NCBI GenBank assembly: GCA_900759445.1
Contig: CAAEVH010000048.1
Span: 62,001 to 126,000 of the forward strand
Source: an uncultured Raoultella sp.
GTDB taxonomy: Bacteria > Pseudomonadota > Gammaproteobacteria > Enterobacterales > Enterobacteriaceae
Length of the DNA stretch: 64,000 bases
Direction: 5' to 3'
Below the pieces are notes generated by a model, which saw nothing but the letters and a program-made list of their open reading frames with translations, made no database searches and was not told the DNA's origin. This document shows positions 41,122-49,666 of this stretch, in pieces. The position numbers and the translations under genes were made by a program. The stretch's first letter is position 1. Every line of letters begins with the position of its first letter.

Positions 41122-42225
41122 TTATTTGGCGTCGGTTGCCGTACCATCAGCATGCCAGGTAAACACGCCGAACTCGAAGCCTTTCAGGTCGCCTTTCTGA
41201 TCCCAGGAGAGCGGCCCCATAACGGTATCTACAGAGTTGGCCTTCAGGTATTTCGCGATCGCCGCCGGGTCTTCGGACTGATTCAGGCCAGCCTGCAGCG
41301 ACTGAATTGCCGCGTAGGTTGTCCAGACGAAGGCGCCGCTCGGATCCTGTTTCTTCGCCTTAATCGCGTCCACAATCGGTTTGTTCGCCGGGACCTGGTC
41401 GTAGTTCTTCGGTTTCGTGACCAGCATGCCTTCCGCAGACTGACCGGCAATGTTAGACAGGGAGACGTTGGCGACGCCCTCCGGTCCCATAAACTGCGTT
41501 TTCAGACCTGCCGCGCGGGACTGACGCAGAATCTGCCCCATTTCCGGGTGGTAGCCGCCGTAATAGACGAAGTCGATATTTTCTTTCTTCAGGCGCGCAA
41601 CCAGGGTAGAGAAATCTTTCTCCCCGGCGGTGATGCCGTCAAAGAACACCACGTTAGCGCCGCCCTTCTTCAGACCATCCTGCACCGCACGCGCCAGACC
41701 TTCACCATATTGCTGTTTGTCGTGAACGATAGCGATGCGCTGAGGTTTGACCTTCTCGATAATGTATTTCGCCGCCGTCGGCCCCTGGTCAGAATCGAGA
41801 CCGGTGGTACGCAGAATCATTTTATAGCCGCGTGCGGTCAGCTCCGGCGCTGTCGCGGCCGGGGTAATCATCAGAACGCCTTCGTCTTCATAGATATCGG
41901 ACGCCGGCTGGGTAGAGGACGAGCACAAATGGCCGATAACGTACTTAATGCCATCGTTAATCACTTTGTTGGCGACGGCCACCGCCTGTTTCGGGTCGCA
42001 GGCATCATCATATTTAACGATCTGCAGCTTGTTACCTTTGATCCCACCCTTCGCGTTAATATCGGCAACCGCCTGCTCAGCACCGGTAAACTCCTGGTCA
42101 CCGTACTGGGCCACCGGGCCAGACATCGCGCCAACCACGGCAATTTTGATATCTTCCGCAAACGCGGCATTGCTCATAATCAAGGCGATACATCCTGCCA
42201 GCAGCGCTTTACCCTTCATGTTCAT
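41122..42225 (-). CDS. livJ: Leu/Ile/Val periplasmic binding protein
   Basis: LivJ delivers leucine, isoleucine and valine to LivHMGF. The ATG at 42223-42225 ([18 protein letters not shown]) gives 367 residues, the E. coli length; a longer frame from 42258 adds 11 residues before the signal peptide. Mature start is near [19 protein letters not shown]. It is a single-gene unit on the minus strand with its own promoter, separated from livKHMGF by panM and the 76-bp repeats. Confidence 0.96.
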   Translation of the reverse strand: MNMKGKALLAGCIALIMSNAAFAEDIKIAVVGAMSGPVAQYGDQEFTGAEQAVADINAKGGIKGNKLQIVKYDDACDPKQAVAVANKVINDGIKYVIGHLCSSSTQPASDIYEDEGVLMITPAATAPELTARGYKMILRTTGLDSDQGPTAAKYIIEKVKPQRIAIVHDKQQYGEGLARAVQDGLKKGGANVVFFDGITAGEKDFSTLVARLKKENIDFVYYGGYHPEMGQILRQSRAAGLKTQFMGPEGVANVSLSNIAGQSAEGMLVTKPKNYDQVPANKPIVDAIKAKKQDPSGAFVWTTYAAIQSLQAGLNQSEDPAAIAKYLKANSVDTVMGPLSWDQKGDLKGFEFGVFTWHADGTATDAK

Positions 42226-42430
42226 CCTGAGGCTCCCCATTATTATGGTTTTTTGCATTTGTTGTGATGTTGTTTGTTAGCGCATTATTCTAATTAAAGT
42301 CATAAAAAAAGCATATGACGTCTACTTTGAGGTCTGCCGCCTGCGCTTTTGCAGCACACTATGCTAAACATACCGCCATTCAGGAGAATTTGAAATGACA
42401 AAATTGCGGGTTATGTAACAGATAAGTGAC

Positions 42431-42465
42431 AAATAAAAAACCGCGTCAGGATGAACCGGACGCGG
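42431..42465 (-). terminator. Terminator of the accessory permease gene
   Basis: On the minus strand CCGCGTC pairs with GACGCGG around an 11-base loop, followed by TTTTTTATTT. It begins 18 bases after the permease stop (42483) and protects the livJ promoter from read-through. Confidence 0.9.
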
Positions 42466-42482
42466 TGGAGTCAGGCGCCAGA

Positions 42483-43727
42483 TTACCAACCGGCGGGCAG
42501 GTAGCCCAATGCGGAAGCTATCGCGTAAACGGCGCTACAAAGGTAAAGCAACACAATGAAGGTCTGGATCAGCGGATGGGTTATCAGCGCCGGACAGGTC
42601 CAGCCTGGCGTGATATCACCGCGCTGCCGGGCACCTTTGAGCATCAGAATCGGCATGATGGATAAAATCACGCCGCTGAAGACGCCGGCAAAATAGAGTG
42701 CATTCACAAACGACACCATGCCGCTGTACGCCAGAATAAATGGCGGGATAGCCACGACAGTCAGCACGATCAGGCGCTTGAGCGGTTGTTCATCGTTGCC
42801 CAGGCGGAACTGATCGAAAATATTCGTCAGGAAGCTTCCCCCCAGACCCCAGTAAGAGGTCAGCATCGCGCACAGGGCAAACAGGTTAGCCGAGAAAAAG
42901 GCCCACTCACCGAGCGCTCTGCCCCAGGAAATCGTCGCCACGTCGGAAATATTATCCAGACCGCTCAGGGCGATTACCGACAGCGGGACCAGCGCCAGCA
43001 GGCAGAAAGTCAGCCCCATTCCCACCATAATCGCTTTCGGCAATTTCTCCGGCTTATCCGCAAACCCGCGGGCCATTTCCGGAACGATATACTGCGCCGA
43101 GAAGCAAAATGCGACCACGTTGAACACCGGCACCATATACAGCCAGTTGCCGTCGAGCAGATAGCGAACCTGGGTCGTCTCTTTGAGCAGCGTCGCCGCC
43201 ACCAGCACGGCGATCATGACCACCATGCCGATACTGATGAATTTTTCACCCCGCCCGATGGCCTTCAGCCCGAGATAAAGCACGCCTGCCGCCGGGATAA
43301 AAAAGAGCGCACTCCCCAGCGCCGGAGAGATACCGAACAGCGAATGCAGCAGCTTACCGCTTCCGGTCATATAGGCCGTCAACGCGCCGATGCTGTTCAC
43401 GCAAACGGACAGGAACATCATCAGCGCCCCGAAGCGCCCGACATAGCGATGCGACAGCCCACTCAGCTGTAAATGTTTACGGGTACGCAGCGTCGATTCC
43501 GCGACATACAGCATGGTGACCGTCGTCAGGCTGCCGACCACCACCAGCCAGAACAACAGCGGTAAAAAGCCGGCCTTGCTGGACGCATAGGCGATAGACA
43601 GAACCCCGGCACCGATATTGGTGCCGACGATCATTGAGACCCCTTCGACGAAACTAAGGGATTTTGCAGGTACAGCGGTACGCTCCCGGCTCGTCAGAAC
43701 CGAGGAAAAGGTGGAATGTTCAGACAT
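42483..43727 (-). CDS. HAAAP-family amino acid permease
   Basis: A 414-residue inner-membrane protein with about eleven hydrophobic segments. It starts SFVEGVSMIVGTNIGAGVLSIAYASSKAGFLP; this early GTNIGAGVL segment is the hallmark of the hydroxy/aromatic amino acid permease family (Mtr, TnaB, TyrP, SdaC). It follows an aminotransferase on the same strand, 145 bases downstream, so it probably imports a substrate of that enzyme or a precursor. Substrate cannot be told from sequence; aromatic amino acids or a related amine-bearing compound are possible. This gene is not at this place in E. coli. Confidence 0.82.
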   Translation of the reverse strand: MSEHSTFSSVLTSRERTAVPAKSLSFVEGVSMIVGTNIGAGVLSIAYASSKAGFLPLLFWLVVVGSLTTVTMLYVAESTLRTRKHLQLSGLSHRYVGRFGALMMFLSVCVNSIGALTAYMTGSGKLLHSLFGISPALGSALFFIPAAGVLYLGLKAIGRGEKFISIGMVVMIAVLVAATLLKETTQVRYLLDGNWLYMVPVFNVVAFCFSAQYIVPEMARGFADKPEKLPKAIMVGMGLTFCLLALVPLSVIALSGLDNISDVATISWGRALGEWAFFSANLFALCAMLTSYWGLGGSFLTNIFDQFRLGNDEQPLKRLIVLTVVAIPPFILAYSGMVSFVNALYFAGVFSGVILSIMPILMLKGARQRGDITPGWTCPALITHPLIQTFIVLLYLCSAVYAIASALGYLPAGW

Positions 43728-43818
43728 AATATTTTCCGTTTTATTCCGGCGACATGCGCCGCCGGAAAAAAGGTGATATCAGGGTGATAAACCACTCACG
43801 CTGAGTATGAAAACTCGT

Positions 43819-43858
43819 GTGCGGCATCCTGTTTTATCTGGCTTCCCTGCCGCCGCAC
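43819..43858 (-). other. Hairpin between aminotransferase and permease genes
   Basis: GTGCGGC at 43858-43852 (minus) pairs with GCCGCAC at 43825-43819, with ACGAGTTTTC after it. It might partially terminate or stabilise the aminotransferase message. No further promoter was clearly seen in the 145-base gap. Confidence 0.4.
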
Positions 43859-43872
43859 AGGAGTCGGGCACA

Positions 43873-45138
43873 TCATCCCTTCAGGACGCGCGCCAGAATA
43901 TCCAGCGCTTTTGTAAACTGCGCATCGGGGATAGTTAACGGATACAGGAAACGGATAACGTTGCCATAGACGCCGCAGCTCAGCAGCAGCAGACCATTTT
44001 CCTGCGCCTTTTGCTGGATGTGGCGGGTGAACTCCGGTGACGGCGCGCCGGTCTGCGGATCGTTAAACTCCACGGCAACCATTGAGCCCTGCCCGCGAAT
44101 ATCAACGATCGCCGGGCAATACTCGCGCGCCTGATTCAGCACCTCTTTCAGGTGGCTGCCAAGCTGTTCCGCACGCTGACACAGCTGCTCTTCTTCGATG
44201 ACGTCAAGGACCGCATGAGCCGCAGCGACCGCCAGCGGGTTACCGGCATAGGTGCCGCCCAGTCCGCCCGGCGCCGGCGCATCCATCACCTCGGCGCGCC
44301 CCACTACGCCAGACAGCGGGAAACCGCCGGCAAGGCTTTTCGCCATCGTCATCAGGTCCGGCTTCACATCGTAATGCTGCATGGCAAACAGCTTGCCGGT
44401 ACGGGCAAAACCGGTCTGTACTTCATCGGCAATCAGCAGGATGCCGTGGGTATCGCACAGCGTACGCAGCGCCTGCATAAACTCCGCTGGCGCGACGTTA
44501 AAACCGCCTTCGCCCTGAATCGGTTCGAGGATAATTGCCGCCACCTGGTCCGGAGCGATATCGGCTTTAAAGATACGCTCAAGGCTTTTCATCGCCTCAT
44601 CGGTGGTAATGCCGTGGGCAGCATTCGGGTATACCCCGTGATAGACCGAACCAGGGAACGGTCCAAAACCGATTTTGTAAGGTGCGACCTTACCGGTCAG
44701 CGCCATGGTCATAAAGGTACGGCCATGAAAACCGCCGCCAAAAGTAATCAGCCCCGGACGACCGGTATAAGCGCGGGCAATCTTCACCGCGTTTTCCACG
44801 GCTTCCGCACCGGTGGTGAAGAAAGCGGTTTTGGCCGGGCCATCAACCGGCGCCAGCGCGTTAATGCGCTCCGCCAGCGAGACATAGCTTTCGTAAGGGA
44901 CAATCTGATACGCCGTATGGGTAAAGGCCTCCAGCTGCTGCGCGACGGCGGCAACAATTTTCGGGTGGCGATGGCCGGTATTGAGCACGGCAATTCCCGC
45001 AGCAAAATCAATCACCTCATTGCCTTCCACATCCCACAGCGTGGCATTCTCCGCCTTCTCAACAAAGTAATTGCACATTACGCCTACGCCGCGCGGCGTC
45101 GCCTGCTGGCGACGTTGATTCAGTTCTGAACTTTTCAC
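43873..45138 (-). CDS. PuuE/GabT-like 4-aminobutyrate aminotransferase
   Basis: A class III PLP-dependent aminotransferase. It is closer by eye to E. coli PuuE than to GabT, with TPRGVGVMCNYFVEKAENAT and NTGHRHPKIVAAVAQQL nearly shared with PuuE. The GTG at 45136-45138 is chosen because AGGAGA lies seven bases upstream and it gives 421 residues, the PuuE length; an upstream ATG at 45165 is less likely. PLP-binding Lys267 is in MTMAKSLAGGFP, and Asp238 in LLIADEVQTGF. It probably moves the amino group of GABA or a similar omega-amino acid to 2-oxoglutarate. It is divergent from a MocR-type regulator. Confidence 0.85.
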   Translation of the reverse strand: MKSSELNQRRQQATPRGVGVMCNYFVEKAENATLWDVEGNEVIDFAAGIAVLNTGHRHPKIVAAVAQQLEAFTHTAYQIVPYESYVSLAERINALAPVDGPAKTAFFTTGAEAVENAVKIARAYTGRPGLITFGGGFHGRTFMTMALTGKVAPYKIGFGPFPGSVYHGVYPNAAHGITTDEAMKSLERIFKADIAPDQVAAIILEPIQGEGGFNVAPAEFMQALRTLCDTHGILLIADEVQTGFARTGKLFAMQHYDVKPDLMTMAKSLAGGFPLSGVVGRAEVMDAPAPGGLGGTYAGNPLAVAAAHAVLDVIEEEQLCQRAEQLGSHLKEVLNQAREYCPAIVDIRGQGSMVAVEFNDPQTGAPSPEFTRHIQQKAQENGLLLLSCGVYGNVIRFLYPLTIPDAQFTKALDILARVLKG

Positions 45139-45256
45139 CCTCGAATCTCCTGTCATGTGTGTCACGTTATCGCAACAATCTCGAAACTATGTCGTTTATT
45201 TACACAGGAGTTGGCCCTATAATCGAGTACCAATTTAGATTATCTGAGGGATCCAA
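45139..45256. promoter_or_regulatory. Divergent promoter/operator region of the accessory block
   Basis: The 118-base gap carries a perfect -10 hexamer TATAAT at 45218-45223 pointing towards the regulator, with only a poor -35 (TTTATT) 17 bases upstream. An inverted repeat ATAATC...GATTAT spans 45219-45243 and overlaps it, so the regulator might control itself here. TACC within it resembles the GabR half-site ATACCA, but only one copy is seen. Binding is inferred. Confidence 0.5.
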
Positions 45257-46780
45257 TTGCGTTCACTCGTCGGTGACCTTGTGCTGGTCAGATTGCAGGA
45301 GGAGACAGACCCGCTGCTGCATAAACGCTTATATAATGCGGTTCGTCGCTCAATTCTGGACGGTTCTTTAGCGCCCCATAGCCGCCTGCCCCCCTCGCGA
45401 GATCTGGCCGGGGAGCTCGGCGTATCAAGAAACACCATATTAACAACTTATGAACAATTGCAGGCGGAAGGATATGTGGTTTCCCGCCGCGGGAGCGGCA
45501 CATTCGTCGCGAAAACCGGGCCGGATATTTCTCTTTCTACTGGCAACATCGCCGTAAACAGCAGCGACTTGACGGCAACCCCCTTTTTGTCCCGTCGCGG
45601 GCAACAGTTGCTCAGCCACGTCAGCGCCAGTCCGCGCCAGTGGGGAGCTTTTATCCCCGGCGTACCGGACGTCAATGCCTTTCCCCACCCGCTATTTAGC
45701 AAGATTCAGGCCCGTATCAGCCGCCGCCCGAAACCCGAGCGACTGAGCTACAGCTGTAACGGCGGTACGCCGGAACTGCAGCAGGCGTTAGTGGACTACC
45801 TTCGCGTGTCCCGGGGCGTCCACTGTCAGGCAGATCAAATTCTTATTACGGAAGGGATCCATCAGGCAATCGATCTGGTGACGCGTATGCTCTGCGATAG
45901 TGGCGATCTGGCGTGGGTCGAGGAGCCCTCCTACTGGGGGATCCGCCACGTACTGGCGATGAATGATGTGCGGGTCAATCCGATTACCGTCGATGCCAAC
46001 GGCCTGTGCCCGCCGGAGACCGTTGAGGAGGCGCCGCATCTGATTTTTGTCACCCCATCGCATCAGTATCCGCTGGGGGCGGTGATGAGTCTGGAACGCC
46101 GTCAGCGTCTGTTGGCCCTGGCGCGCCAGCACGGCAGCTGGATCGTCGAGGATGATTACGATAGCGAATTTCGCTTTTCCGGCCAGCCGATTCCGGCGCT
46201 GCAGGGACTGATTGCCGACGCGCCGGTGGTCTATATCGGAACGTTCAGTAAGACCCTCTATCCGGGGCTGCGGCTGGGGTATGTCGTGTTGCCGCGCCCG
46301 CTGATTGCCGATCTGAAAAGCGCCCATGCCGAGCTCTATCGCGGCGGCCACTCGCTGATTCAGATGGCGCTGGCGGAATTCATTAACGCAGGCCATTACT
46401 CCGCTCATATCCGACGAATGCGCCTGCTGTACAGTCGCCGTCGCGCCTGCCTGACCGAGCTGATTCAGCGCTATTGCAGCCCGCAGGCGCTGTCAGATTT
46501 CAGCGATAACGCCGGTCTGCATCTGATCCTCAACCTGCCAGATGATGCTGACGATGTTACGATCGCCAGACAGGCCAACGCCCGCAATATTCTGGTGCGT
46601 CCGCTGTCACGCTACTATCTGACGGAAGAACGTAAGAAGGGGCTATTGATGGGCTTTGCCAGCCTGGCGGAGGCGCAAATGGAGCCGGCCTTCCAGATCC
46701 TGCTTGAGTGCCTGCAGACCTTGTGCCCGCAGGCGCTGGCCGTCGGGGAAGAGGCAGAAAAACAAAACGCCCCAACATAA
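45257..46780 (+). CDS. MocR-family regulator (GntR HTH fused to aminotransferase fold)
   Basis: A 507-residue fusion. An N-terminal GntR winged helix (about residues 20-90, LPPSRDLAGELGVSRNTILTTYEQL) is joined to a class I aminotransferase domain (about 125-490) with EDDYDSEFRF and a PLP-lysine candidate in YIGTFSKTLYPGLRLGYVV. MocR proteins such as GabR and PdxR sense PLP adducts. TTG at 45257 is taken as start, with GAGGG eight bases upstream. It is divergent from the aminotransferase gene and probably regulates it. The last six codons lie within the rpoH terminator. Confidence 0.88.
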   Translation: MRSLVGDLVLVRLQEETDPLLHKRLYNAVRRSILDGSLAPHSRLPPSRDLAGELGVSRNTILTTYEQLQAEGYVVSRRGSGTFVAKTGPDISLSTGNIAVNSSDLTATPFLSRRGQQLLSHVSASPRQWGAFIPGVPDVNAFPHPLFSKIQARISRRPKPERLSYSCNGGTPELQQALVDYLRVSRGVHCQADQILITEGIHQAIDLVTRMLCDSGDLAWVEEPSYWGIRHVLAMNDVRVNPITVDANGLCPPETVEEAPHLIFVTPSHQYPLGAVMSLERRQRLLALARQHGSWIVEDDYDSEFRFSGQPIPALQGLIADAPVVYIGTFSKTLYPGLRLGYVVLPRPLIADLKSAHAELYRGGHSLIQMALAEFINAGHYSAHIRRMRLLYSRRRACLTELIQRYCSPQALSDFSDNAGLHLILNLPDDADDVTIARQANARNILVRPLSRYYLTEERKKGLLMGFASLAEAQMEPAFQILLECLQTLCPQALAVGEEAEKQNAPT

Positions 46781-46793
46781 TGTGGGGCGTTAT
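46764..46793 (-). terminator. rpoH terminator (overlaps the 3' end of the MocR gene)
   Basis: On the minus strand AACGCCCCACA pairs with TGTTGGGGCGTT around a short loop, followed by TTGTTTTT. It ends rpoH (stop at 46832). The plus-strand copy encodes the last codons (AAC GCC CCA ACA TAA) of the MocR gene. Confidence 0.88.
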
Positions 46794-46831
46794 CGGGTGC
46801 CTGCGCAGAGGCGAGTATGTACGCTGCCGCG

Positions 46832-47686
46832 TTATGCTTCGATGGCAGTACGCAGTTTCTTCATCGCGTTCTTTTCCAGCTGGCGCACGCGCTCAGCCGA
46901 CACGCCATAGCGATCCGCCAGTTCCTGCAGCGTCGACTTATTGTCTTCGTCCAGCCAGCGGGCGCGGATGATATCCTGGCTACGCTCGTCCAGGCCCTGC
47001 ATCGCGTCGGTCAGCTTGTTGGCCGCCTGCTCTTCCCAGTTATCATCTTCAATGCCATCGGCAAAGTTAGACGTTTTATCCTGCAGGTAGAGCACCGGCG
47101 CCATCGGCTGGCTATCGGACTCGTCGTCCGACGACATGTCGAAGGTCATGTCCTGCGCCGCCATACGGGATTCCATCTCACGTACGTCTTTGCTCGACAC
47201 GCCCAGCTCGCGGGCCACCATCTCGACTTCATCCTGGTTAAACCAGCCCAGACGCTGCTTAGTTTTACGCAGGTTAAAGAACAGCTTACGCTGCGCTTTG
47301 GTGGTAGCGACTTTCACAATACGCCAGTTACGCAGAACGTATTCGTGAATTTCAGCCTTAATCCAGTGTACGGCGAAGGAAACCAGACGCACGCCCACTT
47401 CCGGGTTAAAACGACGCACGGCTTTCATCAGGCCAATGTTGCCTTCCTGAATCAGATCCGCCTGCGGCAGGCCATAGCCCGAGTAATTACGAGCAATATG
47501 AACAACAAAGCGCAGGTGAGACAGGATCAGCCTTTTCGCTGCTTCCAGATCGCCCTGGTAATGCAGCTTTTCAGCAAGCTCCCGCTCTTCATCAGCCGAT
47601 AACATCGGCCAGCTGTTCGCAGCCCGGATATACGATTCCAGGTTACCAACGGGGGCTAAAGCTAAAGTTTGCATATCTTTGGTCAT
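46832..47686 (-). CDS. rpoH: Heat-shock sigma factor sigma-32
   Basis: RpoH directs RNA polymerase to heat-shock promoters. It has 284 residues, almost identical to E. coli. Region 2 reads [33 protein letters not shown] and [23 protein letters not shown]. The RpoH box is within [23 protein letters not shown] (about residues 130-150), which is involved in turnover. Region 4 HTH is [26 protein letters not shown] precedes the ATG. Confidence 0.98.
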   Translation of the reverse strand: MTKDMQTLALAPVGNLESYIRAANSWPMLSADEERELAEKLHYQGDLEAAKRLILSHLRFVVHIARNYSGYGLPQADLIQEGNIGLMKAVRRFNPEVGVRLVSFAVHWIKAEIHEYVLRNWRIVKVATTKAQRKLFFNLRKTKQRLGWFNQDEVEMVARELGVSSKDVREMESRMAAQDMTFDMSSDDESDSQPMAPVLYLQDKTSNFADGIEDDNWEEQAANKLTDAMQGLDERSQDIIRARWLDEDNKSTLQELADRYGVSAERVRQLEKNAMKKLRTAIEA

Positions 47687-47944
47687 TCAAATCCTCTCAA
47701 TCGATATCGTCTGACGTGATGGTTCCCATGAGATGAGCAACAAACATGCCAGCGTTTATGAGCAACGAGAATATCACCCACATTAGTATCAGACAGTGAT
47801 TTTATCCACAAGTTCCATGCAACGATGTGAATAGATTACGCACAAAATGTGACATGGAAATGAAACGTAGGGAAGAGACAACAGGGACTCTTTCCCTGCA
47901 GAGAGACATTCATCAGTGCAGGGAAAGATTATATCAGACTTTTT
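47687..47944 (-). promoter_or_regulatory. rpoH promoter region with a DnaA box
   Basis: The 258-base region between ftsX and rpoH carries a perfect DnaA box TTATCCACA at 47802-47810 (plus strand). In E. coli, DnaA sites regulate two of the rpoH promoters at this place. The leader close to rpoH (GATATCGATTGAGAGGATTTGA before the ATG) is nearly the E. coli sequence, but full thermosensor structure was not evaluated. Individual promoters were not assigned. Confidence 0.65.
47890..47927 (-). terminator. Inverted repeat after ftsX
   Basis: CTTTCCCTGCA at 47890-47900 and TGCAGGGAAAG at 47917-47927 form a perfect 11-base stem with a 16-base loop. It lies 18 bases after the ftsX stop. There is no good U-run after it on the minus strand, so it may be an RNA-stabilising or partial terminator structure ahead of rpoH. 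Confidence 0.6.
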
Positions 47945-49003
47945 TTAATCGGGGGTAAAGTGACGTAAATGTTGCACGGTAGCCAGCCAGGCCGCAACCC
48001 AGCCGATCATCGAGCAGACAATCAGCATCAGCAGACACTCGTCGAAGCCTAACCCGCTGAGTTCAAACCTAGTGCCAAACACCTGCGCGACTTCCGTCAC
48101 CGCGGACGACAGTCGCATCACCATAATTTCCGACAAAATCAGCGACAAAAAGGCACCGCAGAAGCCCAGCAGCGCCCCGCCATACAGGAACGGGCGCAGG
48201 ATGAAGCCGTCGGTCGCGCCAATCAGTTTTTGCACGTTAATGGTATCACGACGAGCAAAAATGCTCAGGCGTACGCTGTTGCCGATAACGAGGAACACGG
48301 CCGCCACCATCAGCACGCCAATCAGCGCCGACACACGGCCCACCAGCCCGGTCAACGAGGAGAGGCGGGCAAACCAGCTATCATCCATACGCACTTCGTC
48401 CACGCCCTGAATGTGCGTCACGCGATCGCGCAGCGTATTCAGGGCATTGGTGCTCTGGAAATCCAGCTTCGGCACCACAATCGCGACGGCCGGAAGGGGG
48501 TTCTCTTCCAGCATATCCAGCGCGCCACCAAAGCCAGACCAGTTGCGGAACTCGCCAAGCGCTTCATCTCGCGACAGATAGTTCACCTTCTCTACGCCTT
48601 GTTCCGCCTGGAGCTGGCCAACCACCCGCGCCGCCGCGTCATCATCCAGCGTTTTCTCAAGATAAACGGTGATCTGCGGTGACGGATAGTACTGCGCCGC
48701 CGCGCTGTTGACGTTCTTGTACACCATGTAGCACACGCTTGGCAGCGTCAGCGAAATGGCGATAACCATAATGGTCAGGAAGGTAGCCAGCGGCGTACTT
48801 TTTAAATCCTGGACCGCGCCATGCCAGGCATAGCGAACCTGTTCGTTAAAGACGTTGCTCTTACGAGAAGCCGGGCCCGGCGCCGCTTTTGGCCGCTTCG
48901 GCGCATTACGCCCGCCACCGCCGCCCGCGCCTGCGCCATTGCGGAGGCGATCGAGCCGGCTACCGAACTGGCGAATCTGGTTTATTGCGTCGCGCTTATT
49001 CAC
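47945..49003 (-). CDS. ftsX: Cell division protein FtsX
   Basis: FtsX is the membrane subunit of FtsEX, which links the septal ring to peptidoglycan hydrolase activation through EnvC. GTG at 49001-49003 ((M)[15 protein letters not shown]) follows GGAGG and gives 352 residues, the E. coli length; the frame from 49018 adds five residues. A long cytoplasmic N-terminus leads to the first membrane helix ([20 protein letters not shown]), then a large periplasmic loop (about residues 95-220), then three more helices. It overlaps ftsE. Confidence 0.97.
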   Translation of the reverse strand: MNKRDAINQIRQFGSRLDRLRNGAGAGGGGGRNAPKRPKAAPGPASRKSNVFNEQVRYAWHGAVQDLKSTPLATFLTIMVIAISLTLPSVCYMVYKNVNSAAAQYYPSPQITVYLEKTLDDDAAARVVGQLQAEQGVEKVNYLSRDEALGEFRNWSGFGGALDMLEENPLPAVAIVVPKLDFQSTNALNTLRDRVTHIQGVDEVRMDDSWFARLSSLTGLVGRVSALIGVLMVAAVFLVIGNSVRLSIFARRDTINVQKLIGATDGFILRPFLYGGALLGFCGAFLSLILSEIMVMRLSSAVTEVAQVFGTRFELSGLGFDECLLMLIVCSMIGWVAAWLATVQHLRHFTPD

Positions 49004-49664
49004 CCCAATGGCCTCCATGCATATGACCGTCGCTCAGGGTCAGCATGCGATACGAGCGGCTGGAAATCAGCCCCAGGTCGTGCGTCGCCATCAGAACCGT
49101 TACCCCTACGCGGTTAAACTCCTCAAACAGGCGTAAAATCCCTTCCGAGAGCGCCTCATCGAGGTTACCGGTGGGTTCATCCGCCAACAACACCGCGGGC
49201 TTATTGACCACCGCGCGGGCAATCCCCACGCGCTGCTGCTCACCGCCGGAGAGTTGAATAGGGAGGTTTTTCGCTTTGTCCAGCAGCCCGACCTTGTCCA
49301 GCGCCGCCGACACGCGGCGACGAATATCATCGCCGCTGGCGCCGGCAATAATCAGCGGAATAGCGACATTATCAAACACCGTACGGTCCATCAGCAGGTG
49401 GTGGTCCTGGAAAATCATGCCGATCTGACGGCGCAAAAACGGCACCTCACGGCTTTTCAGGCGGCTAATGTCGTGGCCGCCGAATAAGATTTTCCCGGCG
49501 CTCGGCCGTTCAATACCGCAGATAAGCTTAAGCAGGGTACTTTTCCCTGCGCCGGAGTGGCCGGTCAGAAATGCCATCTCGCCCGACTGCAGGTGGAAAT
49601 TCACCCCCTGCAGCGCTTGTCTCCCACCGAGATAGGCTTTGCTGACTTGTTCAAAGCGAATCAT
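48996..49664 (-). CDS. ftsE: Cell division ATPase FtsE
   Basis: FtsE is the ATPase of FtsEX and is recruited to the division site. It has 222 residues. Walker [10 protein letters not shown] starts at residue 35, signature [15 protein letters not shown] and Walker [14 protein letters not shown] are all intact. It overlaps the ftsX start and follows ftsY after two bases, in the order ftsY-ftsE-ftsX. Confidence 0.98.
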   Translation of the reverse strand: MIRFEQVSKAYLGGRQALQGVNFHLQSGEMAFLTGHSGAGKSTLLKLICGIERPSAGKILFGGHDISRLKSREVPFLRRQIGMIFQDHHLLMDRTVFDNVAIPLIIAGASGDDIRRRVSAALDKVGLLDKAKNLPIQLSGGEQQRVGIARAVVNKPAVLLADEPTGNLDEALSEGILRLFEEFNRVGVTVLMATHDLGLISSRSYRMLTLSDGHMHGGHWGE

Positions 49665-49666
49665 GA

